NCBI RefSeq assembly: GCF_963668515.1 | Contig: NZ_OY764865.1 | Span: 248,001-312,000, forward strand | Direction: 5' to 3' | Length of the DNA stretch: 64,000 nt | Source of the DNA: an uncultured Ilyobacter sp. | GTDB lineage: Bacteria; Fusobacteriota; Fusobacteriia; Fusobacteriales; Fusobacteriaceae | Shown here: positions 45,005-52,569 of the stretch, in pieces | Layout of the letters: each line of letters opens with the position of its first letter | Numbering within the stretch: position 1 is the stretch's first letter | Translations under genes and position numbers: made by a program | The notes under the pieces: generated by a model | Databases searched by the model: none | Told to the model about the DNA's origin: nothing | What the model saw: only the letters and a program-made list of their open reading frames with translations

Positions 45005-45325
45005 TTATATTATTATTGTTTTATTTGTTCCTAAATTCTCTTCTGGCGATGTTTCTTTTGATACTAGTAACTCCATTCCTACATACTGCTTTTCTGTCAA
45101 AGTAAGTACCCTTATAGATCCGTTTGGAGGTAAATTTTTATTTAGTTTTTTTATGTGTTTTTTCACACTATCATACCCATTGCAGATTCTAGAATATACA
45201 GAATATTGTAGCATGTGATAACCATCATTTAATAAAAACTTTCTAAACGTAGTATAGTTTTTTCTATCTCTTTTATTCGTTGTAGGTAAGTCAAAAAATA
45301 CAATTATTCTCATAAATTTATACAT
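45005..45325 (-). CDS. cas2: CRISPR-associated endoribonuclease/integrase subunit Cas2
   Basis: The 106-residue protein has the Cas2 start MRIIVFFDLPTT (with an extra MYKF from an upstream ATG), FRKFLLNDGYHMLQYSVYSR and GSIRVLTLTEKQY. The Asp in FDLPT is the conserved metal ligand. Cas2 forms the Cas1-Cas2 spacer integrase. Its start overlaps the stop of cas1 by 8 bases, indicating translational coupling, and it is the last gene of the cas9-cas1-cas2 operon. Confidence 0.95.
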   Translation of the reverse strand: MYKFMRIIVFFDLPTTNKRDRKNYTTFRKFLLNDGYHMLQYSVYSRICNGYDSVKKHIKKLNKNLPPNGSIRVLTLTEKQYVGMELLVSKETSPEENLGTNKTIII

Positions 45326-46220
45326 ACCTATGCTCTTGTATTGGTAATATCGAAGGGAGAGGTAGATTTTTCAACTTCCCAATTACACATTTCGTATATC
45401 TCTTTATAACTTCCTCTATAGAGATATTTACAGAATACTTCTTACCTAACAATTTTACGTCTACATTTAGAATTTCTACTAGTGCCACTTTATTTTCAGT
45501 TGATAATTCTTCGGATAGTTTATCTAAATTACTTGCCACCCACAAATCTATTACTGGTCTGTAAGGTTCTATTATATCATCTGCTAGGTTAAATGCATTA
45601 TATTCATTCCTATGATGTATCCCCAGAGAACATATATAACCATGGCTTGTTAGAGTTCTAGCAATCCTCCCACGAATAATAGCATAACCATAATTAAGGG
45701 CAAAGTTTCTTATATCATGATCTCTTCTTGTAAAACTATCACCAAATAATTTCTGAAAATAATATTTTGCACCTACGGCTTCTAAATTATCTTCATCACC
45801 AGATCGGACTTGCTTAGAAAGATCAAGTAGATGTTTATTACCAACACACCCTAATAATTGTAAAACTCTTCCTTGATTTTCTAATTTTTTTATTACTACT
45901 TCCTGCCATAATCTTTTTTTATGTGGAATACTCATATCTAATTGTGCTTTTATTACCGCTAGTTGTCTAGAATGTCTTCCATATCCTTGGAATATCCCAT
46001 TGGGCAAATGCTTATCATCATTAGTTAGTAAAACTATATCTCTGCTCGCAATTTCTTCCAGAACCCTTGAAGTTATTACTATGGATTTATTATCTAGTAT
46101 TATACTTGAGATGTCTTCTAGGGGGATATTTATCTCACCCCCATTTTTTGTTACCAATAAACCATTGTCCTTAGTAGAAAGTTTAGTAGAACTTGTTATA
46201 AAGATGTTTCTCCATCCCAT
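45318..46220 (-). CDS. cas1: CRISPR-associated integrase Cas1
   Basis: The 300-residue protein is a type II Cas1. The N-terminal beta domain has GGEINIPLEDISSIILDN. The all-helical C-terminal domain holds the metal ligands: Glu in the AVGAKYYF region and His/Asp in GYICSLGIHHRNEYNAFNLADDIIEPYR. It catalyses spacer insertion with Cas2. It is encoded 13 bases after cas9 and overlaps cas2. Length and order are normal for type II-C. Confidence 0.95.
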   Translation of the reverse strand: MGWRNIFITSSTKLSTKDNGLLVTKNGGEINIPLEDISSIILDNKSIVITSRVLEEIASRDIVLLTNDDKHLPNGIFQGYGRHSRQLAVIKAQLDMSIPHKKRLWQEVVIKKLENQGRVLQLLGCVGNKHLLDLSKQVRSGDEDNLEAVGAKYYFQKLFGDSFTRRDHDIRNFALNYGYAIIRGRIARTLTSHGYICSLGIHHRNEYNAFNLADDIIEPYRPVIDLWVASNLDKLSEELSTENKVALVEILNVDVKLLGKKYSVNISIEEVIKRYTKCVIGKLKNLPLPSILPIQEHRYV

Positions 46221-46233
46221 AATATCCTCCTAT

Positions 46234-49200
46234 CTAAAAACTTCGACGCTTTTCCTTTCTAACTCTGCTTAAATTACCAAGTATATCCACTTGATATTTT
46301 TCTATATTTTTTACAGTTTTTATTCCAGGTCTAATTTGGATTTTCCCATCATGTGTATCCAATGTAGCTGCCCCTGTTGACGTATCTACACCTCTATAGT
46401 ACGCTAAGATACTGTCTACGCTTATTTCAGGGATTTCTCCTTTTGTTAGTTTATTTTCATTTTTTATAGATTTGGAATTATGAAACTCAATCTTAATAAG
46501 ATCATTTGGATAGAATGAATATAAAAACTCATAAGTTTCATCGATCATATCCCAATTTTTATATGGCTTTCGTGTTATTGCTCTATTAGGTAGCTCTTTA
46601 TATAGAGTTTGATGTACATAAATTGGTACCGTATAAAACTTCCCATTTTTCTTGAATATATCGATTCTCACCATACTACCGTTTGATGCCTGACCTCCGT
46701 TTACTGAAACACCTGCATTTTGTTTGTCTTCTATCTTTATGCTTCTTACTATAGGGCCTTTTCCCCCACTATTAGTTGGTTTGTAAAATGGTTCCGCAAA
46801 AGCTTTTTCCGGATCATCTTTGTACTCTTCCAATCTTTTCTTTAATGACTCATAAAGTCTTTTGTCTGTATCTCTTCCCTGCATATTTTCTAAATCTTTT
46901 AGTTTTATCATATTCAATACTTTCTTGGATACCGTTATCTGTTCATCTATTCTTTTGCTACTTCTTATAGTTTCTTGATGGGCTTGTCCTTTTATTCCAC
47001 GGCTAGGCATTCTGGATACAAAAACAGGCTTTAAATTTTCAATAAAACTCTCTTCATAATTAAACCAACCAAGATATCTCCTATCACATAACAAATTATA
47101 AAATTCTTCCTGTGGATTATCACTTTCTAATCTTTTCTGCAACTCCATACTGAAACCATTCCAAGGAATAGGAAACTTGGTATCTTTTATTTCTTCAAAG
47201 TAAATTTCACCGGTTTCTACATCTGTATAATACTCAGTACTAGGTGCAATATCTTTGCTATTTTTTAGCTCTTTATATCTGGAAATATTAGAAATATTAT
47301 TTATTGCTTTTTGATCTGTTACGGCTACTACCGTCGCATCAAGTGCATGATGAAGATCACCATTCTCTCTGACTTTGTTTAACCCCCACCTTGCTCTGAG
47401 TTGGGCTGTCAATCGCCCTGGAACCATATACACTCTTTGTTGGGGCGAGTCTTCTCTATATATTAACCCATTTTCCAGATAGTTAGCCACAAATCTTGAT
47501 ATATATCTAGTGTCGTTTAATGCTCTTGACTTCCACTCTCTGTTGTCTTCTTTTGTAAATTTTTCTTTTAATAGATTTGATTTCTTTCTTGGATGTAACT
47601 TCATGGCTTTTACCATGAGTACAAAAGTATCCCAGTCTCTTCCTTGACGATCAAAGTACTCTTTAGGAAGCAAATTACTTTTTTTACGATTTTCACTAGC
47701 CAATACCAAAACTTTATTATTATATGAATCATCCACACTTCTGCTATATGGAATTATATGATCAATGTCTGTCATGCTTTCATCTAATATAACATCATTT
47801 AAATCCATTTTTTTTCTGGAGTATGCACACCGACCATCTTGTTCTTTATATAGTCTATACTTCAGTATCAATTTACTTTTTACATCTTTTATTCCAAATT
47901 CTTCAGATAAATATCTTTTGGTTTTTTCGTTTTCTTGTTCCCTATTTTTATTTTCTTTTATTATCCTCTGTCTGTCATTGTACGATTTTGCAAGGTCTCT
48001 AGCTATTTCAACATGAACTGTGTGAGGTATACCGTATTTTCTTATGATTGAATTCACTACTTTTCTTGTTTGGGATACTGCTCTTAATACTACTGGATTT
48101 GCTATCAGTTCTTTATTTATTACAGGGAGTAATTCTCCTCTTTGAAATTTTATTCCATTATTTTTAAAATCATAATCCGCTTTTTCGCATGCTTCATTGT
48201 AAAGTAAACCTTTTTCCAAATAAGGTAATATTTTTTTTATAGCTTTTAATGATAAGTTAAGAGTTCCACTAAACTCAAGATCCATAAGAATCGTTATATC
48301 CTTTTGGTTTAATTCTATTTTTTTTAGATTTGCCTCGATTGTCTTATCGCTTTTATTAAAGGTTAATACTTCTATTATTTTATCTAGTTTGTCTGTATTG
48401 TCTGCAATTTCATTTTTCAATTCTACCGATAGATTTAATTTCTTTATTGCGTAGTTACCTATCAATGATATAAATTTTGATTTTTCAGTTTTTTCATTTT
48501 GTTTTTCATCCTGGCTATAATTTAAATCTCCAAACCTTTCATCAGAGCTTAAAGATAATAATTTTCTCAATTTTTCATATTTTATTTCTTTTTTAGAATA
48601 TGCTTCTTTTTCTATTAATGCCCTCTCTTCTTCTGTCAACTTTCTTTTTTCAGATAATCCTGTTATTCTAAAATTATTTAGCTTTTGAAGGAATACAAAT
48701 CTCTCTCCACTCCAAGTATTTTTTGCAGCTCTTTTCTCTTTAGGTTCAAAGGTGCAGTTTCCTATCATTTTAGCAATCTGACCTAACTCGCTATAATACG
48801 GTGAAGGTTCACTTGGACCTTCATCAAAATTTCTCTGACTATTAAATACTTCTATGTATTTTTCCAAGATCTCATCGGTGAATTTATGATTCCCTAATTC
48901 TTTTTGTTTTGATTGGATTATTCGTACTTCTTCTTCCAACAATTTTCTGGAAAAGGAAAGTATATATTTTCCCGATTTATTCCTAATATGTTCTGCAAAC
49001 TTCTCATCTTTAGCTACCATGTCTCCGATAGTTAAATAACCCTTTCCCTCCAGAAGTTTTCTATTCTCTTCTATTCCGCTTAACAGCTCGCCTGTTTCTT
49101 TATTGTTTTGGTCTGTCTTCCGTAAAGACTTAAAGCCCCTTCTCTTGGCTATGTGCAGTAATATTTGAGCCAACTCTTCATTAGACAACTTTGACTCCAG

Positions 49201-49512
49201 AGATCTCGATCTAAGTTCCCAAGGAGACTCTAAATATGGCTTCCTATATATTTTCTCTATTCCCTTTTTCTTTATCAAACCACTTTCGCATAAAATATGT
49301 TTTATTCTTTCCAACCTGTGTTTTTTTCTTCTGTTTCTTCTTCTAGCACCTCTTTTTTCTCTTCTTAAAGAAGCCAATGAACTTCCATCCTTTGGATTCT
49401 CTGCCTTCTGAAATATTCTGACACCCATATCTTCTATCCGGTCTTTATCTTTATTTACAACACTCCAGCCTATAGAGGCTATCCCTATATCCAACCCTAT
49501 ACTATATTTCAC
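46234..49512 (-). CDS. cas9: Type II-C CRISPR effector nuclease Cas9
   Basis: The 1092-residue protein has every Cas9 landmark. RuvC-I has Asp8 in YSIGLDIGIASIGW, followed by the arginine-rich bridge helix (LRREKRGARRRNRRKKHRL). RuvC-II has Glu502 in HVEIARD, the HNH domain has His585 in DIDHIIPYSRSVDD, and RuvC-III has His722 and Asp725 in LHHALDA. All catalytic residues are intact. Size and the absence of csn2 or cas4 fit type II-C. The start is GTG at 49512 behind a GGGGGG stretch. It would use the tracrRNA encoded just upstream. The PAM cannot be read from sequence. Confidence 0.97.
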   Translation of the reverse strand: MKYSIGLDIGIASIGWSVVNKDKDRIEDMGVRIFQKAENPKDGSSLASLRREKRGARRRNRRKKHRLERIKHILCESGLIKKKGIEKIYRKPYLESPWELRSRSLESKLSNEELAQILLHIAKRRGFKSLRKTDQNNKETGELLSGIEENRKLLEGKGYLTIGDMVAKDEKFAEHIRNKSGKYILSFSRKLLEEEVRIIQSKQKELGNHKFTDEILEKYIEVFNSQRNFDEGPSEPSPYYSELGQIAKMIGNCTFEPKEKRAAKNTWSGERFVFLQKLNNFRITGLSEKRKLTEEERALIEKEAYSKKEIKYEKLRKLLSLSSDERFGDLNYSQDEKQNEKTEKSKFISLIGNYAIKKLNLSVELKNEIADNTDKLDKIIEVLTFNKSDKTIEANLKKIELNQKDITILMDLEFSGTLNLSLKAIKKILPYLEKGLLYNEACEKADYDFKNNGIKFQRGELLPVINKELIANPVVLRAVSQTRKVVNSIIRKYGIPHTVHVEIARDLAKSYNDRQRIIKENKNREQENEKTKRYLSEEFGIKDVKSKLILKYRLYKEQDGRCAYSRKKMDLNDVILDESMTDIDHIIPYSRSVDDSYNNKVLVLASENRKKSNLLPKEYFDRQGRDWDTFVLMVKAMKLHPRKKSNLLKEKFTKEDNREWKSRALNDTRYISRFVANYLENGLIYREDSPQQRVYMVPGRLTAQLRARWGLNKVRENGDLHHALDATVVAVTDQKAINNISNISRYKELKNSKDIAPSTEYYTDVETGEIYFEEIKDTKFPIPWNGFSMELQKRLESDNPQEEFYNLLCDRRYLGWFNYEESFIENLKPVFVSRMPSRGIKGQAHQETIRSSKRIDEQITVSKKVLNMIKLKDLENMQGRDTDKRLYESLKKRLEEYKDDPEKAFAEPFYKPTNSGGKGPIVRSIKIEDKQNAGVSVNGGQASNGSMVRIDIFKKNGKFYTVPIYVHQTLYKELPNRAITRKPYKNWDMIDETYEFLYSFYPNDLIKIEFHNSKSIKNENKLTKGEIPEISVDSILAYYRGVDTSTGAATLDTHDGKIQIRPGIKTVKNIEKYQVDILGNLSRVRKEKRRSF

Positions 49513-49579
49513 AGTATCCCCCCACCAAATTAATTATACAATTCAAGTTATAATAATTTAATCATCCTTATAAACTTCC

Positions 49580-49707
49580 CAAAAAAAGGATAAACCCCTA
49601 GTCAAAGACTAGGGGTTTAGAGCCTTACAGGATTAATACCAAAAGTATTTACCTTTATTGTACTAACCTATATTATTTTAGCTATGTTGACGACTTCCCT
49701 TTCGTCA
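49580..49707 (-). ncRNA. tracrRNA of the Cas9 system
   Basis: The minus strand from about 49707 starts with a hairpin (TTGACGA/TCGTCAA, 49687-49708 region). It then carries the anti-repeat, complementary to most of the CRISPR repeat at 49657-49689 (the plus strand there reads ATTGTACT and TTATTTTAGCTATGTT). It ends in a strong terminator, AAACCCCTAGTC/GACTAGGGGTTT (49592-49618), followed by seven T residues. Length would be about 125-130 bases. Orientation is opposite to the crRNAs, as required for pairing. Confidence 0.85.
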
Positions 49708-49713
49708 ATATAT

Positions 49714-49742
49714 ATTCTAGTATATTTTATTTCTGTTGTCAA
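49714..49742 (-). promoter_or_regulatory. Promoter of the tracrRNA
   Basis: On the minus strand, TTGACA (49737-49742), a 17-base spacer, then TAGAAT (49714-49719). The predicted start is near 49707, just before the 5' hairpin. Confidence 0.75.
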
Positions 49743-49777
49743 CTATATTTTATCTTTTGATTAGTATAGATATTAAT

Positions 49778-49877
49778 AAAAAAAAGAACTGAGCTAATTG
49801 CTTAGTTCTTTTTCTCTATTTCAATAACCCAAAGGCTCTAGAAACCTTTGCAGTCGTGGATTCCTTGGTGGAAGTGA
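49778..49877 (+). repeat. tmRNA 3' end and downstream flank (matching att copy)
   Basis: This is the original copy of the duplicated segment at 41018-41111. It covers the ssrA terminator hairpin (GAACTGAGC/GCTTAGTTC), the flank with GGCTCTAGAAACCTTTGCA, and the last bases of ssrA (TGGTGGAAGTGA on the plus strand). The two copies are direct repeats 8.7 kb apart with the CRISPR-Cas9 locus between them. Confidence 0.7.
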
Positions 49878-50209
49878 CGGGAATCGAACCCGTGTCCAAG
49901 ATTACCAGTATCATAAGCTTCTACAAGCTTAGTCTGTGATTAGATCTCACATCAGCCGACCCCACAGACAGGATAAGATGATGCCAGCCTCTTAAATTTC
50001 CCCTATACATCGAGACACAGCATCGGGTAAGCCGTATATTAGTTATACTCCATAAGGATTCCTAAACGGCCTCGGAAACCTGGAGCAAGCTACATTATGC
50101 AGCTAAAGCGTAATTGTTGTTTTCATCTAAACGATGTTTGGCCTCTCACAGCGACCAACCTGGCCTGCTACCTACAACCTGATAACCCTGTCGAAACCTT
50201 GGCACTCCC
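49866..50209 (-). ncRNA. ssrA: tmRNA (ssrA)
   Basis: The minus-strand RNA starts GGGAGTGCCAAGGTTTCGACAG, cut here to the diagnostic TTTCGACAGGG of tmRNA 5' ends, and finishes with the tRNA-like GGTTCGATTCCC arm and CACTTCCACCA. The 5' GGGAGTG and 3' CACTTCC pair as the acceptor stem. The internal tag frame ends DENNNYALAA with TAA at 50095-50097, a typical proteolysis tag. Length is about 344 bases. The partner SmpB is encoded at 52095-52538. It rescues stalled ribosomes. Confidence 0.95.
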
Positions 50210-50222
50210 TTTCATATATCAT

Positions 50223-50251
50223 ATTATAGCATTTTTTACACATTATTTCAA
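50223..50251 (-). promoter_or_regulatory. Promoter of ssrA
   Basis: On the minus strand, TTGAAA (50246-50251), 17 bases, then TATAAT (50223-50228). The predicted start lies about 7 bases before the mature 5' end. Confidence 0.75.
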
Positions 50252-50302
50252 TTTAATATATTTCTTCAATATCCCTCTAAATATAAGACTCATTGGTTTA
50301 TC

Positions 50303-50710
50303 TCAGGGGTTCCATAGCCTTACTTTAATCACACTATCACTGTCTACTGTCACAACTCCATCTTGGAATTTAGGTCTTCTTCTGGGCTTTTTAATAGCTT
50401 TAGAAACTCCGTAAGGCTCCTTTGGCTTTCCCCAAAACCATCTGTCAATCACGCCATTTCCATTCATATCTTGGAATATAACTACGGCATAGCTCCCTTT
50501 TTCAAGACCTGCTTCGACACCTTTTTCAGCTTCTGCAGGAGTACCACCCCAGATAAAACTTCCCTTCTCTACTTCGTAAGGAAATCCCTCATCTGTTTCA
50601 AATACAGCCATATATATAGGAGCGTCTCTTTCCTCTATACCAGTCACCCTTACTGTAAAGGAATAACTTCTAAAGTTCATCAGCATCATAATTATAAATA
50701 TATATTTCAT
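50303..50710 (-). CDS. DUF2141 secreted protein
   Basis: The 135-residue protein starts with a signal peptide (about residues 1-17, ending FRSYS) and is otherwise a beta-sandwich type domain with VRVTGIEERDAPIYMAVF. It carries the diagnostic end motif FQDMNGNGVIDRWFWGKPKEPYG, which fits DUF2141, an exported protein of unknown role. The DxNxNGxxD segment resembles a calcium loop. It is a single gene upstream of ssrA on the same strand, behind AGGTAAT. Confidence 0.82.
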   Translation of the reverse strand: MKYIFIIMMLMNFRSYSFTVRVTGIEERDAPIYMAVFETDEGFPYEVEKGSFIWGGTPAEAEKGVEAGLEKGSYAVVIFQDMNGNGVIDRWFWGKPKEPYGVSKAIKKPRRRPKFQDGVVTVDSDSVIKVRLWNP

Positions 50711-51028
50711 ATTACCTCCGTGATTATTATCTATTTTTTCTTCACAACAACTCTCCTTCCTCTAAAAATCAGAAAATTTAAAAAAAATATTTAGTTATTT
50801 TTTTCACTTTAACTCTCTGTTTATTCACCCTCATCATAGCATTTTATCTATTTTAACTTCGAAAATCTTTTTTTTCAGATTGTGAATTTTTTGTACAAAT
50901 ACCTATAAGCCCTTATTTTGCTGGAATTTTTATTTGTATTTATTGGAAAAATATATTACTCTATATGTGTACATCTACAAAAATAAAAAATTTATATAGA
51001 AATTAATTTTGTTTAAAGGAGAAAAAAT
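50711..51028. other. Intergenic region
   Basis: No gene, clear promoter or stable hairpin is visible between the divergent DUF2141 and EIIC_2 genes. It is strongly AT-rich and must hold both promoters. Confidence 0.4.
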
Positions 51029-52027
51029 ATGTCTAACAGAAAACCTGTAAATAGTTATATTACAAAGGTATTAAATGGAATGGCCCTTGGACTCTTTGCC
51101 TCTCTCATTATAGGACTAATATTAAAGCAGATCGGTAAATACTCCGGGCTTGAATCCCTTAGTCACTATGGTCAAATAGCCCAGTACATGATGGGGCCGG
51201 CTATCGGAGCAGGGGTCGCCTACACTCGTACCAAGAGCCCCCTTGGAATATTTTCCGCCCTTATCTGCGGAGCTATAGGTGCAGGTACCATAAAGGACGG
51301 TGGAATTTTCATCGGAGAGCCTGTAGGAGCCCTGGTGGCGTCACTTATAGGGGTAGAAGTGGCAAGGCTTGTAGAAGATAGGACCAAGCTGAACATAATA
51401 ATTGTTCCTGCCGCCACAATAATTGCCGGTGGACTGGCCGGGTCTTTTATCTCACCTACCATAAGTAGTTTCATGAAAATGTTGGGAGAATTCATAAACT
51501 ATCTCACAACCTTGCATCCTGTTCCTATGGGAATACTTCTATCTGTCATAATGGGAATCATCCTCACTCTTCCCATATCAAGTGCAGCTATTTCAATATC
51601 CCTTGGTCTTTCAGGACTTGCTGCAGGTGCATCCATAGTAGGATGTTCATGTCATATGATAGGCTTTGCCGTATCTAGTTTCAGAGAAAATAAAGTTAGT
51701 GGCCTTGTTTCACAGGGACTGGGTACATCTATGCTTCAGATATCAAACATAATCAAAAACCCTTGGATAGCCCTTCCTGCAGTGGTATCCTCAGCAATTT
51801 TAGGACCTTTAGCCACTGTGATTTTCAAAATGGAAGGAAATAAAATTGGTGGCGGAATGGGAACTGCCGGTCTTGTTGGACAGATAGCTACTCTTGAAAC
51901 CATGGGAAGCAGTGCCCTTGTGAAGGTGGCTATACTTCATTTCATCCTTCCGGCTATACTTTCCTTTACCATAAGTGAGACTATGAGAAAAAAAGGAAGA
52001 ATAAAATTTGGAGATATGAAAATATAG
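51029..52027 (+). CDS. PTS EIIC_2-family membrane protein
   Basis: The 332-residue protein has about nine membrane helices and matches the PTS_EIIC_2 family: GLFASLIIGLILKQIG at the start, glycine-rich AQYMMGPAIGAGVAY, IFSALICGAIGAGTIKDGG and a conserved GCSCHMIGF segment. These stand-alone EIIC-like proteins occur without EIIA or EIIB partners, and none is nearby. Their substrate is unknown; the family is annotated by homology only. Start is ATG behind AAAGGAG. The gene is monocistronic. Confidence 0.75.
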   Translation: MSNRKPVNSYITKVLNGMALGLFASLIIGLILKQIGKYSGLESLSHYGQIAQYMMGPAIGAGVAYTRTKSPLGIFSALICGAIGAGTIKDGGIFIGEPVGALVASLIGVEVARLVEDRTKLNIIIVPAATIIAGGLAGSFISPTISSFMKMLGEFINYLTTLHPVPMGILLSVIMGIILTLPISSAAISISLGLSGLAAGASIVGCSCHMIGFAVSSFRENKVSGLVSQGLGTSMLQISNIIKNPWIALPAVVSSAILGPLATVIFKMEGNKIGGGMGTAGLVGQIATLETMGSSALVKVAILHFILPAILSFTISETMRKKGRIKFGDMKI

Positions 52028-52029
52028 AA

Positions 52030-52058
52030 AATACCGGCTGAATTCAGCCGGTATTTTT
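52030..52058 (+). terminator. Terminator after the EIIC_2 gene
   Basis: AATACCGGCTGAA/TTCAGCCGGTATT is a perfect palindrome followed by TTT; strong on both strands between converging genes. Confidence 0.85.
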
Positions 52059-52094
52059 GTATTTTCTTTGTCAGATTAAATCCATTATTTTATT

Positions 52095-52538
52095 CTAATA
52101 TCTTTCTTTTATTTCCCTATCCATCTGTCTTTGCTGGTCTCTCTTTGCCAAGCTTTCTCTCTTATCGTAGTTTTTCTTACCTCTGGCTAATGCTATTTGT
52201 ACTTTTACAAATCCTTTTTTAGTATATACAGATATAGGAACTATGGTACATCCCTTTTGACTTACATTTTCATGAAGCTTTTTTATCTCCTTTTTATGAA
52301 GAAGAAGTTTTCTCACTCTTTTTTCATCTGGGTTATATACACTGCCGTAAGTCCACGGGGTCACTGACATACCCATTATAAAAATTTCATTATTTATAAT
52401 TCTCACAAAAGCCTCTTTTATACTCACCTTTCCGGCTTTTATGGATTTTACTTCACTTCCGATTAATTCTATACCTGCTTCATATCTCTCATCTATAAAA
52501 AATTCATGAAATGCTTTTTTATTTTTGGCTAAAATCAT
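52095..52538 (-). CDS. smpB: SsrA-binding protein SmpB
   Basis: The 147-residue protein is SmpB: NKKAFHEFFIDERYEAGIEL, GSEVKSIKAGKVSIKEAF and the basic C-terminal tail GKKNYDKRESLAKRDQQRQ. It binds the tRNA-like part of tmRNA and delivers it to stalled ribosomes; ssrA lies 2 kb away. The gene follows rnr by 31 bases, the common smpB-rnr pairing, and RNase R also takes part in tmRNA-linked decay of faulty mRNA. Confidence 0.96.
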   Translation of the reverse strand: MILAKNKKAFHEFFIDERYEAGIELIGSEVKSIKAGKVSIKEAFVRIINNEIFIMGMSVTPWTYGSVYNPDEKRVRKLLLHKKEIKKLHENVSQKGCTIVPISVYTKKGFVKVQIALARGKKNYDKRESLAKRDQQRQMDREIKERY

Positions 52539-52569
52539 CCCAATTACTCCCTTTTATCATTCTAGTATT

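Noticed and set aside
50097..50414. 105-residue rightward open frame
   Set aside because: It lies across the ssrA gene and its promoter on the opposite strand.
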